Source of the DNA: Chryseobacterium vrystaatense
GTDB taxonomy: Bacteria > Bacteroidota > Bacteroidia > Flavobacteriales > Weeksellaceae
Direction of reading: 5' to 3'
DNA: 64,000 nt
Assembly: GCF_000737765.1 (NCBI RefSeq)
Contig: NZ_JPRI01000003.1
Coordinates: 434,001-498,000 of the forward strand
In this document: in pieces, positions 45,608 through 54,947 of the stretch
Numbering within the stretch: position 1 is the stretch's first letter
How the letters are laid out: each line of letters starts with the position of its first letter
Notes under the pieces: generated by a model
The model's database searches: none
What the model saw: the letters and a program-made list of their open reading frames with translations, nothing else
Told to the model about the DNA's origin: nothing
Position numbers and translations under genes: made by a program

Positions 45608-46699
45608 GTGATTAAACAGATTATATTTACTTTATTTGCTTTTCTATCATCTCAGATAGTATATTCTCAAACCTTCGATGACAGCACCTGCTGGGAATAT
45701 TTTAAAATTACCCAGGACCTGAAAAATGATAAGCCCCTGGACAAAAAAACATGGAATCAGTTTTTGAAAAATGAAGCCATGCAGGTGTATATTAAGGATC
45801 AGGGTTTTGATAGTATTTATATAGATAATTACAGACATATCATGGAAATCGTGTATATGCCAAAAAACAGTGCTGCCCTGCAGGAAAGACTGAAAACGCC
45901 AATGAAAAACTGGTGGTTTTATATTGTGAATGAGTATAAGGTAAACGAAGATCAAATGAAAAAATATCTTACCGATATTAAGAAAGATCCAAAACATTAT
46001 TTTGACACCTGTTATCAGTATACCTATCAGATGCTTCCCAAACAATATCAGAAAAAAGCTCAGGAATATAAAGTTAGCATCATTCCTATACATAATGATG
46101 CACATGTAACAAACAACTGGATGATATATACCCTTATGGCAGCATATTTTCATGATATCAATAGAATGGGAGCCATGGGAGGACACGAATTTCATCATGT
46201 ATTAAGACCCCAGCTTGTATTTGAAGTGGAAGATCAGGATGCAGTCATTGTGAATTTGCTTCAAAAAATACTGAATGAGGGAAGTGCAGATTTAACCGAT
46301 AAGATCTATGAAGGAAAAGATGCTGTAAAACTATTGGAATTTCAGAGAGGGACGCGGGATGAATTTATTGCAGACGGAGCCAAAGTAATTAAAAATATAG
46401 ATTCTCTATTGTCTGTAAAGCCATTAGACCGATCGAAATTAAAAATGAATAAGCTGATCAATGTCGGGAATACCAGCGGTCATGTTCCGGGATGTTATAT
46501 GTCCGCCATTATAGAGAAAGCCGGCTATAAAAAAGAATTGATCAAACATATTGAAGATCCTTTCCAATTTGTATACTTGTATGATAAAGCATCAAAAAAA
46601 GATAAGGATGCATACATTCTTTCTCCCACAACAATGAATTTGGTACGTGAGTTAGATAAAAAGTACAGATCTAAAGCAAGCATAGAGCAGCATCAATAG
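45608..46699 (+). CDS. DUF5700-type putative zinc peptidase, secreted
   Basis: 363 aa starting at GTG, directly with a signal peptide (IKQIIFTLFAFLSSQIVYS, cleavage near residue 20). The middle holds GGHEFHHVLRP, an HExxH zinc motif (193-197), and about 25 residues further NEGSAD (223-228), which supplies a third ligand as in gluzincins. This fits DUF5700, described as a putative zinc-dependent peptidase family. It would act in the periplasm or outside. The substrate is unknown. Single-gene unit ending in a strong terminator. Confidence 0.72.
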   Translation: MIKQIIFTLFAFLSSQIVYSQTFDDSTCWEYFKITQDLKNDKPLDKKTWNQFLKNEAMQVYIKDQGFDSIYIDNYRHIMEIVYMPKNSAALQERLKTPMKNWWFYIVNEYKVNEDQMKKYLTDIKKDPKHYFDTCYQYTYQMLPKQYQKKAQEYKVSIIPIHNDAHVTNNWMIYTLMAAYFHDINRMGAMGGHEFHHVLRPQLVFEVEDQDAVIVNLLQKILNEGSADLTDKIYEGKDAVKLLEFQRGTRDEFIADGAKVIKNIDSLLSVKPLDRSKLKMNKLINVGNTSGHVPGCYMSAIIEKAGYKKELIKHIEDPFQFVYLYDKASKKDKDAYILSPTTMNLVRELDKKYRSKASIEQHQ

Positions 46700-46718
46700 G
46701 AGGGAACCAGGCAAAATT

Positions 46719-46749
46719 AAAAAGGACAGATCATCGATCTGTCCTTTTT
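46719..46749 (+). terminator. Terminator after the DUF5700 gene
   Basis: Stem AAAAAGGACAGATC / GATCTGTCCTTTTT, loop ATC. The A run also allows use in the reverse direction. Confidence 0.8.
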
Positions 46750-46819
46750 TAGTGGAATTATATTTGAAAAAATCTTCTTACAGACTGGAGAGAGGAAATA
46801 CAATTATAATTCATAAGAC

Positions 46820-47611
46820 TTACTTATTTGCTTTTCCATTTCCGGCAGGGAGATAATCCGGAAGATAGACGTTTTCATTTCTCATTGCCCGGACATAATC
46901 TTTGGAATATATATGTAAACGGATATCTGTGACATCTGTGGTTTTCGAATTTCGATTACCTGAACTGTCATACGAAATGACCTCTTCTTTTCTATCCTCA
47001 TTAGAGAGGATATAGTAAAAATCTTTATTTTCCCAGCAGCTGATTTTATCGGATGAAGTATCCTCAATATTCACACGGGTACAGTTTTTCTGAAGAAAAC
47101 TCAGAATATTTGAAAAGTCGCTCTTGTTTTTTGACGTTTTAGTGGCCGTTAGATAAGCGAATTCACCTTTGTTATTTTCTGTCATGCTCAGAGAAGGAAA
47201 TACCACTTTATTTAAAATGGCTAAAGAATCTTTCGCCGCATCATAAGCGACTGTGCTGTATTGGTAGCCGAAATATTTGATGGGTTTATCTTTTCTCGTC
47301 ATCCAGTCATTGGTAGATTCCACATAAAATTCTGCGGGTAATCTTCCGTTTGTTTTATAGAAAGCCAATGTATCTTTTGAAAACATAGCTGTTTCCAGAG
47401 CCTTTTTTGCTGCCTTCTTATCCATCTTTTTTACATCAGAAGATAAAATTTCGTCAGTCTTGCTAAGCCTTGGCTGATAAAATTTGTCCACTTTAAATGT
47501 TTTGTCAAACGTATCCAGCTGGACAACTTTTGAATCCTGAGACTGACAGGAATAAAAAAGATTCAGCAGGATTATAGAAGAAACTACTTTTTTGTGCATT
47601 TTTTTTATCAT
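46820..47611 (-). CDS. Unknown lipoprotein
   Basis: 263 aa (or 259 from the second Met) with a lipoprotein signal (ILLNLFYSC, Cys near 22). The mature part is soluble with a mixed fold, one Cys pair in the middle and a K/N-rich end. No recognised family. Stands alone on the minus strand, head to head with the 47.9-kb region. Confidence 0.6.
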   Translation of the reverse strand: MIKKMHKKVVSSIILLNLFYSCQSQDSKVVQLDTFDKTFKVDKFYQPRLSKTDEILSSDVKKMDKKAAKKALETAMFSKDTLAFYKTNGRLPAEFYVESTNDWMTRKDKPIKYFGYQYSTVAYDAAKDSLAILNKVVFPSLSMTENNKGEFAYLTATKTSKNKSDFSNILSFLQKNCTRVNIEDTSSDKISCWENKDFYYILSNEDRKEEVISYDSSGNRNSKTTDVTDIRLHIYSKDYVRAMRNENVYLPDYLPAGNGKANK

Positions 47612-47942
47612 AATCCAAATGTAATAATAAAATAGCTCGCCTGATTATTTATTATGAAAAGGCTCTTTCTATTTACAAATTTCATTAGAACTGCCCTGAG
47701 AGAATAACAACACAGAAATTTAATTGATAGAATTGGAAAGATTGCTGATCAATAATTTATTCAGATAAATATTTCTAAACCCAATTCAACAGTGTTGATT
47801 CAGGCAATTTGAAATAAGGGGTTAATTGCTTTAACAGATAAAACTTAAAGCGTCGTTTAGTGCTGTTTAGCGATGAAAATAAAGAAAATTATGGATACCG
47901 GACTTCAACACTTTTTTCAGTAACTTTAAAAAAACTTATAAC
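47612..47942. other. Intergenic region without a convincing gene
   Basis: About 330 AT-rich bp. It presumably holds the promoter of the minus-strand lipoprotein gene. Nothing else can be supported. Confidence 0.4.
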
Positions 47943-48116
47943 ATGAAAACTGGAATCATTGTAATAGATCCGGAGCATAGCGGCATGGGAAATGTTGGCG
48001 GCTCCGATGATAATCATGCCGTTTCTATTCCTGGAAACCATGAAAAAAACTTAATCCGAACAGGATTCTTAAAATGTAATATTCTGATATTTAATTTTTT
48101 ATGTCCAAAGTGAAAT
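47943..48116 (+). pseudogene. N-terminal fragment of an N-acetylmuramoyl-L-alanine amidase-like gene
   Basis: 57 codons from ATG reading MKTGIIVIDPEHSGMGNVGG, then SDDNHAVSIPGNHEKNLIR, then an unrelated tail and a stop. The beginning matches the first strand and zinc-ligand region (IVIDPGHGG...E) of amidase_3 enzymes, but the rest of the ~180-residue domain is missing. It is a truncated relic. Confidence 0.55.
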
Positions 48117-48377
48117 GATCTGGAAATCCCGTTGATCTAGAATTCTGGAGCGTTTTTGACCTGTTTTTTTCACTTATTTATAGTACACAAAAGTGTAATT
48201 GACCGGTTATGATATAATTGTAAAATTTGTAATGATGTAAACAGATCTGGGATTTCTGCTTTGATCAGTAATGAGAATGTCTGAAAATCAGGTGAGTGGA
48301 AAAAACAATCACTGAAAGGTCACTGTACCGGAGACAGAAACAAAAAAACTAAAACTAAAACCAAAAAACGATGAACC
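48117..48377. other. Region upstream of the patatin operon
   Basis: About 260 bp with no gene. It presumably contains the operon promoter, but no good TAnnTTTG core was found. An A-rich leader (about 48340-48370) precedes the ATG. Confidence 0.35.
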
Positions 48378-50135
48378 ATGGAAACAGATTTAGAAACAAT
48401 CAAAAGTAAATTTGGAAAAAAAGATTTTGGAGATGGAAAAGGAACCGTTGCACAACGATTGAAAAACCTGGAAAATACAAGATTTTCCGATACCATTTCA
48501 AAAGACAAAAAAGACAAAATCCTTCAATGGGTCAATTTTGTACAGGAAGGAGGGGGTACATTGGGAATTTCCCTGGTGGGCTATGTTTTTGTTCTTGAGT
48601 ATTTGGGAATAAGATTTTTACGACTGGCCGGAACCAGTGCCGGGGCTATCAATACCTTATTTCTGGCATCAATGGGAGAGAAGGATGAACCCAAATCAGC
48701 AGAACTGTTTAAGATGATGATGGATAATAAAAGATTTAAGATGAGCAGTTTTGTTGATGCAGAATTGGGAATTGTCAGGTTTATGGTATTATCTTTAAGC
48801 AAAGGGCCGGGGATTATCAGCAATATCCTGATATCATATCTGGCGGTTGCAGCACTCGCATTGATCATATTACCGCTTTTAAGCCTGATAGGGGTTGAAA
48901 TGAAAGTGGGATATCTCATTTTTATGGCCATTTTTGCAATCATGTCTGCCATACTGGGAGTACTGCTCTGGAGACTTCACCGATACCGGTACGGGATCAA
49001 TCCGGGAAATGTATTTGAACAATTTTTAGTTAAAGAACTGAAAGATTTTGGAATTGTTTCCCAGGAAGATCTTAAAGCAAGAGCTCAGGGATCTATGAAA
49101 TTCTCTTCCAAAAAATTTGTCAATACGGTTCAGGGGCAGGTAGTACCAAAATCAGATTTTGTAGCGGTGAACAGTATGAAATCTTCTTCAGAAAACAGCG
49201 GAGAGATCATTTTCGCAGAAGATCCTCTGCGAAATACAGAAAAAGCTGTCACTGATAAAGAAAATTCCTGGTATGCTCACATAGTATCACAAATGGATAA
49301 CAACGCAGACACTTTTGAAATGTCCGATATGACAAAGTCCAGTGTTGAAAATAATTCACAACTCCCTACCTTATACCTGATAAGAGATGAAGAAGATCCG
49401 GAAAAAGAACTTGAAGATCAGAATGATTCTGAGGAAGCATTAGGTACGGAAAAAGATAAAAAACTCAAAAAGAAAGCTTCGGAAGAAATCCATTTTGACT
49501 ATTCTTTTGTCACAACAGATATTGCCAATCAATGTAAAATTGTTTTTCCTTACGATGAACATCTCTACGATTTTGGTTCAGAATCCCCTAATCCTGCCTC
49601 TTTTGTAAGAGCATCCATGGCAATTCCGCTGTTTTTTGAACCCAAAATCTTATCAGTGAATAAAAATACCGATTGGATGAAAGCTAAAGGGCTGGCCACA
49701 AAAGCAACAGAAGGAATTCTTATCGATGGAGGGTCGCTGTCTAATTTTCCTATCAACTTATTTCACCTCGACCACATTAAACAGCCAAGGGTGCCAATAA
49801 TGGGAGCCCGGATCATGGATCAGGAGCCTGCCTTCAACCAAAAAGTGAATCTCACATTCAGCAGTTACGTAGGAAATGTTATTAATACACTCCGAAATAA
49901 TGAAGACAGTGCTTTTCTGGCTATTAACCCATTTTACAAGAAACATTGCATTGCTGAGATAAATGCCTATGAAACCAATGTCAACTGGCTGAATTTCGGA
50001 CTTTCTCCCGATCAAAAGGAAAAATTGTTCTTAAAAGGAGTCGAGGCTGCACTTAATTTCCTTGAAACATTTGACTGGAAACAGTACAAAGCCGACAGAG
50101 CCGATCTTAAACAAATAAAACTGGAGAACTCATGA
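48378..50135 (+). CDS. Patatin-like phospholipase with internal membrane helices
   Basis: 585 aa. The patatin fold carries a glycine loop EGGGTLG (57-63), the nucleophile elbow GTSAG with Ser near 87, and the second catalytic residue in IDGGSLSNFP (Asp near 450). Two hydrophobic helices (about 150-175 and 180-200) and a charged acidic insert (about 335-372) interrupt the fold. It is much longer than simple patatins and probably membrane-bound. It would hydrolyse phospholipid or acyl esters. It is translationally coupled (ATGA) to a membrane protein, which is coupled in the same way to an FRG protein. The oxyanion loop lacks the usual basic residue, so activity should not be assumed. Confidence 0.82.
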   Translation: METDLETIKSKFGKKDFGDGKGTVAQRLKNLENTRFSDTISKDKKDKILQWVNFVQEGGGTLGISLVGYVFVLEYLGIRFLRLAGTSAGAINTLFLASMGEKDEPKSAELFKMMMDNKRFKMSSFVDAELGIVRFMVLSLSKGPGIISNILISYLAVAALALIILPLLSLIGVEMKVGYLIFMAIFAIMSAILGVLLWRLHRYRYGINPGNVFEQFLVKELKDFGIVSQEDLKARAQGSMKFSSKKFVNTVQGQVVPKSDFVAVNSMKSSSENSGEIIFAEDPLRNTEKAVTDKENSWYAHIVSQMDNNADTFEMSDMTKSSVENNSQLPTLYLIRDEEDPEKELEDQNDSEEALGTEKDKKLKKKASEEIHFDYSFVTTDIANQCKIVFPYDEHLYDFGSESPNPASFVRASMAIPLFFEPKILSVNKNTDWMKAKGLATKATEGILIDGGSLSNFPINLFHLDHIKQPRVPIMGARIMDQEPAFNQKVNLTFSSYVGNVINTLRNNEDSAFLAINPFYKKHCIAEINAYETNVNWLNFGLSPDQKEKLFLKGVEAALNFLETFDWKQYKADRADLKQIKLENS

Positions 50136-50743
50136 ATGCATTTATAATTAAACTGGCCCTTCGGATTTGCTATTTTACCGCATCTGTGATCTGGGGCATT
50201 ATGACCTTTCTTCAGTATGAGAAAAAAGGAAGTGTAAAAATGACGGTCTACAATAGTATTCAGCATTTTAGAGATGAATTCAGTCTATTGAATGACTGTC
50301 AGCAAAGGCTTGATATTGCAACCTTTAGATATGATAATTTCTTTGTTTTTTTTGGAGGACTGTTACTTGTATTCTACGCCTTAAAACTTAAAAGTGAAGA
50401 CTGGAAAGATAAGCCCAAATCATTCTGGTCTCCCATACTCACTGTTTTACTTGTTGCAGGTTTGGTGTATATGGCTTTGGACTGGAGCGAGAATTACTGC
50501 TTCCTGAAAGCGGTAAAAGATCCCGGTTTCGATTTCCTGTCGTTTAAAGCTCTGCAGTTATCCAAATGGGCTACAGGACTTGTGGCTCTTGGAGGCCTTA
50601 TTCTGATTGATCTTGTAGTGTTTATAAATTGGAGGCGTATCTTGTGGGCAATCTTTGGTTTCCTTCTGATTACGTTGCTTGTTGCAGGGTCTGTAGGCCT
50701 CTATAACCATTCTTATCCCATTTGTTCAGCATGTAAAAAATGA
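50132..50743 (+). CDS. Unknown five-helix membrane protein of the patatin-FRG operon
   Basis: 203 aa with about five hydrophobic segments (roughly 8-25, 70-83, 97-115, 145-163 and 170-190) and a short C-terminal CSACKK. No family recognised. It overlaps both neighbours by four bases (ATGA), so the three proteins are made together. It may anchor or regulate the patatin protein. That is inference from coupling. Confidence 0.7.
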   Translation: MNAFIIKLALRICYFTASVIWGIMTFLQYEKKGSVKMTVYNSIQHFRDEFSLLNDCQQRLDIATFRYDNFFVFFGGLLLVFYALKLKSEDWKDKPKSFWSPILTVLLVAGLVYMALDWSENYCFLKAVKDPGFDFLSFKALQLSKWATGLVALGGLILIDLVVFINWRRILWAIFGFLLITLLVAGSVGLYNHSYPICSACKK

Positions 50744-51507
50744 AAAATTTCAACAGCTTTATCAATGAGATTTTGGAGAAACAGCAGCAACTGAATCTGG
50801 GACCTGATGAGGAATGTCTTTTCCGCGGACATTCGGATGCAGGCTACAGGCTGATCCCCAATATCTATAGAGGAAAAGACTACTCACTGAAAAACGAAGA
50901 ATCGATTTTCTACGAATTCAGATCAAAAGCAGTTGAGATTCAGAACCGCTCATTCTCAGACTGGGATGTTCTCTTTCATATGCAGCATTATGGCTGTAAA
51001 ACAAGAATCCTCGACTGGACTGATAATCTTGGAACCGCTTTGTATTTTGCCCTGTCAGCTTATGAAAAAGGAAAGAAACCGACCGTATTTCTTCTGAATC
51101 CTTTTGCACTGAATGTCTGTAAAACCAGACACAGGGATTTTTATGATCCTGACCATCTGGACCACAAAAACGGTTACTCATTCAGAGGAATGCTGCAGAG
51201 GCAGATAAACGAACCCGAAAATACAGCGTCCGGAATCTGGTGGAAGTACCCTTTAGCAGTTTATCCTGTCAGAAAATCAGGACGACTTATTTCGCAGGAT
51301 GGCTACTTTACCATTCAGGGCAGCGATTCAGATCCGCTGGATGTGCAGATCCCTGAAGATGAAAATATCTGGAAAAAAGTGGAGATTCCTGAAGAAATTA
51401 TTCCTGGAGCCTTCGCCTATCTGAAGCTCTTCGGAATCAACGAATTTACGATGTTTCCTGATCTTCAGAACCTTTCAAAATTTCTGAATAAAAAATATAA
51501 TCTGTAA
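50740..51507 (+). CDS. FRG-domain protein
   Basis: 255 aa, soluble. It carries the FRG-domain signature: CLFRGHSDAGYRLIPNIYRG at about 23-42, then an acidic helix with FYEFRSKAVE, and HYGCKTRILDWTDNLGTALYFAL at about 83-105. The domain is frequent in mobile and defence-associated genes, but its biochemical role is not established. Here it is the last gene of a tightly coupled operon with a patatin phospholipase and a membrane protein, followed by a strong terminator. Confidence 0.82.
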   Translation: MKNFNSFINEILEKQQQLNLGPDEECLFRGHSDAGYRLIPNIYRGKDYSLKNEESIFYEFRSKAVEIQNRSFSDWDVLFHMQHYGCKTRILDWTDNLGTALYFALSAYEKGKKPTVFLLNPFALNVCKTRHRDFYDPDHLDHKNGYSFRGMLQRQINEPENTASGIWWKYPLAVYPVRKSGRLISQDGYFTIQGSDSDPLDVQIPEDENIWKKVEIPEEIIPGAFAYLKLFGINEFTMFPDLQNLSKFLNKKYNL

Positions 51508-51648
51508 ACTTATCATTAATCTTAAAATTCTGTCTCATGGCGGCAAATGATTATTTTAAGACTCTGCTTTAAAAAGATTGGTATCAGTCAACAATAAGCA
51601 AAGACAGATTATGGTACTTTTAGAATGGATTCCTGTGCAGGGAATAGT

Positions 51649-51677
51649 AAAAACCTATTGGAAAGCAATAGGTTTTT
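51649..51677 (+). terminator. Terminator of the patatin-FRG operon
   Basis: Stem AAAAACCTATTG / CAATAGGTTTTT, loop GAAAG, followed by A/T-rich sequence. Confidence 0.75.
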
Positions 51678-51833
51678 ATTTGTTTTTGTAGATCGTATTT
51701 GTCATATATGTACTTAAATTCATGCTTTTTAATAATAACCTTAATTTTAATCCCATATTTCTAATGTAAATCACAATTAAGCCCACTGGGGTTTTATCAG
51801 TTATTTACTGCTGTGATAACACAAAAATTACTT

Positions 51834-51841
51834 TAACTTTG
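51834..51841 (+). promoter_or_regulatory. Promoter -7 core of the histidine kinase operon
   Basis: TAACTTTG matches TAnnTTTG, about 110 bp before the kinase ATG. No clear -33 element. Confidence 0.45.
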
Positions 51842-51951
51842 TTAATTGAATGATATCCACCTGTTACCATCATGTTGGTGATCATGATATCGTGTAAAAA
51901 CTAATAGCCGAACTTAAATAATCAGAAAATTAATTTAGCTGATAAACAGAT

Positions 51952-53679
51952 ATGAAAAATAAATTCTTAAATTTTAAATTGAGGAAATTTGTTCATTACT
52001 CACTGATCATATGCATTCTGCTGATACAGGTTATCATCGCCGTATTTTTTTATAACGAATTTGTCAATGAAAAGAAGTTGCAGTTTATTAAAGACCAGCT
52101 GGAGGAAAGCCGTGCCCTTGGCGGATTAACTGATAACTCACGAAAAGATTTCATAGATGCCCAAAACTACCTTCAAAAATATATGGTGAGTCAGGACGAT
52201 AAGGATCTTAAACTGTACTTCCAGTCTCTCAGAAAACTAAAAGGCAATTTTGATAAAATAGGAGAATATGAAAAAATAAGCCCCAGACTCAAAAAGAATC
52301 TTTCCTTGCAGAAAAAAGATACGCTGGAAGTGAAGAGGCTGAAGACTTTAATTGATTCTGCCTACGAGTTTTCGCTTAATCCTCCCGCCAAAGTAGAAGA
52401 TAAGCCTTACGAGCCGAAAAAATATAAAAACAACTTTGAAAATCTCAATATACAGACCCATACCTATTCTGATACCATCAAAAAGAAAGGATTTATGGGA
52501 CGTTTAAAAGATGCTATTTCAGGTAAAGTTGATGTCAGGAAAGAAAGCACGGTGATCACGATGACCAACAATAAAACGGTAGATATTTCTAATGTAAAAT
52601 CAGAAATGGATAATGCCATAAAATCGATGGATAAGCACTATGCCGATGAAGTAAAGAAAGTCCAGCGTGATGCCGTTCGCAGTCAGCGTGATAACATGCA
52701 TTTTTACAGCAATTTCAGTAAATTACTGATGTACAGCAACGGACTGATCAACGTCTACGAAAATGCCATTAAAGATTTTAAATCTGAACTGGAAAAAGAA
52801 TATAACAAACAAAGTTCAGATAATAATAAAATCAGAACCTATCTTGTACTTGGATTAATGATCTTAATGTTTATTGTATCGATTCTGATTATGTATTTTA
52901 CAAGAATGGCTTTTATTTATGAACTAAAGCTCAATGCTGCCAATAAAGAGATTAACAACAATCTTAATTTTAAAAACAGAATATTGGGAATGCTGAGCCA
53001 TGATCTGAGATCCCCATTAAAAATCATTAATATTTTTATTGATAAAATCAACAGGACCACTAAAGATGATACGATAAAAGATTATCTGAAATCCATCAAA
53101 TTTACCAACAGTACTTTACTGTTGCAGTCCAACCAGATTTTGGAATACACGAAAAATCAGGATGCTGATAAACAGCTTATTAAAACAGTCTTTAATCTTA
53201 AAGACGAGATCAATTCTATTGCGACCGCCATTACTCCTTATATTGAAACCAGAAATAATAAATTTGCGGTAACAGACAGGATACCTGAAGGCACCGTGGT
53301 GTATTCAGATAACATAAAAATCAATCAGCTTTTTATGAATATTCTGGGCAATGCCAATAAGTTTACAGAAAACGGACAGATCGATCTCACATTGATTACA
53401 GAACAGATCGACGACCAAAGAATTTCACTTATCACAACCGTAGCTGATACCGGAGTCGGTATATCAGAATCTGATGTGGCGAAAATTTTTGAACCCTATT
53501 ATCAGGGAGTGATCTCCGATGAGATCGATAATCTCGGCGCCGGACTCGGGCTGAGCTTATGTAAAGAGATTGTAGAGCTTTTTGACGGGGAGATATCCGT
53601 TTCAAGCAAGCTGTATAAAGGAACCAAAATAACATTCAGAATCAATTTAAATATCAGTAATAATGGGACTACCAATTGA
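51952..53679 (+). CDS. Membrane sensor histidine kinase
   Basis: 575 aa. An N-terminal membrane helix (about 17-36) is followed by a ~260-residue extracytoplasmic helical sensor domain and a second membrane helix (about 299-320). The kinase core follows: H-box MLSHDLRSPLKII (His near 350), N-box NILGNANKFTENG, G1 DTGVGISESDVAKIFEPYY and G2 GAGLGLSLCKEIV. It should autophosphorylate and pass the phosphate to the response regulator whose gene overlaps its end by 17 bases. The signal sensed is unknown. Confidence 0.9.
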   Translation: MKNKFLNFKLRKFVHYSLIICILLIQVIIAVFFYNEFVNEKKLQFIKDQLEESRALGGLTDNSRKDFIDAQNYLQKYMVSQDDKDLKLYFQSLRKLKGNFDKIGEYEKISPRLKKNLSLQKKDTLEVKRLKTLIDSAYEFSLNPPAKVEDKPYEPKKYKNNFENLNIQTHTYSDTIKKKGFMGRLKDAISGKVDVRKESTVITMTNNKTVDISNVKSEMDNAIKSMDKHYADEVKKVQRDAVRSQRDNMHFYSNFSKLLMYSNGLINVYENAIKDFKSELEKEYNKQSSDNNKIRTYLVLGLMILMFIVSILIMYFTRMAFIYELKLNAANKEINNNLNFKNRILGMLSHDLRSPLKIINIFIDKINRTTKDDTIKDYLKSIKFTNSTLLLQSNQILEYTKNQDADKQLIKTVFNLKDEINSIATAITPYIETRNNKFAVTDRIPEGTVVYSDNIKINQLFMNILGNANKFTENGQIDLTLITEQIDDQRISLITTVADTGVGISESDVAKIFEPYYQGVISDEIDNLGAGLGLSLCKEIVELFDGEISVSSKLYKGTKITFRINLNISNNGTTN

Positions 53680-54316
53680 AGACAGAGAGATTACATTTCT
53701 TTTAGCAGATGATCACAGTATCGTAAGACAGGGAATGGAAATTATCATCAGTGATGTGGTTCCCAATGCGACAGTATATCATACCTCATCTCTGCAGCAG
53801 GTAGTCGAGCTCATACAGTCGAAAGGTATAGAAATAGCAGTTATTGATGCCCATTTTCCGGACGGAAACAGTCTTCATATTTTACAGGATATGAAAGCAG
53901 CCAACCCTGATCTTAAAATTTTAATCTTCACAGGTCTTGAAGAAGAACTGCATGTCCTTAAATTTATTAAGGCTGGCGCCAATGGCTATCTGAGTAAAAT
54001 GAGCGAAGAAGAAGAGGTGAGACAGGCGGTCCTGAACTTTATTCAAAATGGAGAATACTTTTCCCCCGTTTCCCGGAACTTAATGGTCCAGTTTATTTAT
54101 AACCCGGAATTGATGAATCCGTTAAGCAGCCTCACCAAGCGGGAATTGCAGATTGCAGAAATGTACGCCGGAGGATATGGAAACCTGGAAATTTCCAATC
54201 ATCTTGATATCAAACAAAATACAGTAAGTACCATCAAGAAAAATATTTTTGAAAAATTGAAAATTGAAAATCTTGTTGAGCTGATAGACCTTATCAAAAC
54301 CCACCATAAAATGTAG
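53663..54316 (+). CDS. LuxR/NarL-type response regulator
   Basis: 217 aa. Receiver domain with the acidic pair DDH (16-18), phospho-acceptor Asp near 62 (AVIDAHFPDG), the conserved Thr in IFTG and Lys in YLSK. The C-terminal LuxR-type helix-turn-helix spans about 150-208 (LTKRELQIAEMYAGGYGNLEIS). The start overlaps the kinase gene. No obvious target promoter can be named. Confidence 0.9.
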   Translation: MGLPIEDREITFLLADDHSIVRQGMEIIISDVVPNATVYHTSSLQQVVELIQSKGIEIAVIDAHFPDGNSLHILQDMKAANPDLKILIFTGLEEELHVLKFIKAGANGYLSKMSEEEEVRQAVLNFIQNGEYFSPVSRNLMVQFIYNPELMNPLSSLTKRELQIAEMYAGGYGNLEISNHLDIKQNTVSTIKKNIFEKLKIENLVELIDLIKTHHKM

Positions 54317-54676
54317 GATTTATAGAATCCTTCTGTCCTTTCTGGCTGGGAAAGCCCTTCCTTTCGATAAACATCTAGGTTTTAATCGATATATATCGAT
54401 GTGTTTTGTTCTTATTCTTGTACGGCAATGTCGTTACTTTGTACCAACAAAAACACACAATGAAATTAAAAATGCTTATTAAGCTTTTTGATTGAACACA
54501 AATGCTGAGTAGCTGTAGTTTTAAAAAGAAACTATCGTTGCGAAAAACGTAAATGATGAAATTTAAATAAGTGTATGCGTAGCCTTTAGCTGACTTCTTG
54601 AAAGCCCTTTTATTAAAAAAACACAAATTAATATAGAGAAGTTAGACAGGTACTTTAAGGTTATTTGATACAGGAC
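54317..54676. other. Gene-free region with a palindrome
   Basis: A perfect 14-bp palindrome ATCGATATATCGAT lies at 54385-54398. Between it and the terminator at 54677 there is no credible open frame, so a short noncoding transcript or a degraded gene is possible but unproven. Confidence 0.4.
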
Positions 54677-54702
54677 AAAAAGGAGGCAGGTGCCTCCTTT
54701 TT
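54677..54702 (+). terminator. Orphan intrinsic terminator
   Basis: Stem AAAAAGGAGGC / GCCTCCTTTTT, loop AGGT, with a T run. It is 360 bp after the response regulator gene, with no coding gene just before it. Confidence 0.75.
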
Positions 54703-54912
54703 TTATGGTTATAAATGGTCTTCATTAATAAAACACAGAATCCTCTTTCTTCAATCATATATTCCCGATCCATTTAAATCCCCTTCATTTTCAAGAAGCA
54801 AATAGTTCTGGTATCCTCTTCCGATTTTTAGATCCAACTTTTTTTTCACCTTTTGCTATCTATTAATGTAATAGATTTGGAATAAATAGAATATTTATAT
54901 TCTTTATTTATT
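54703..54912. other. Upstream region of the MarR-carotenoid operon
   Basis: About 210 AT-rich bp without a gene, leading into the operator/promoter at 54913. No clear -33 TTG at the right spacing was found. Confidence 0.4.
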
Positions 54913-54940
54913 TAATTTAGTATATTTGTGTACTAAATTA
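54913..54940 (+). promoter_or_regulatory. Palindromic operator over the MarR/carotenoid promoter
   Basis: Perfect 10-bp inverted repeat TAATTTAGTA (54913-54922) / TACTAAATTA (54931-54940) with an 8-bp spacer. It overlaps the promoter core TATATTTG at 54921-54928 (TAnnTTTG), 8 bp before the MarR ATG. Length and symmetry suit a MarR dimer, so the regulator probably represses its own operon, including the carotenoid genes. Confidence 0.7.
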
Positions 54941-54947
54941 TTCCAAG

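Noticed and set aside
45647..46198. 183-codon antisense frame opposite the DUF5700 gene
   Set aside because: It lies entirely antisense to a gene with a signal peptide and zinc motif. The translated protein is a random hydrophobic mix.
51611..51691. Short plus-strand frame after the FRG gene
   Set aside because: It reads through the terminator hairpin and is only 26 codons.
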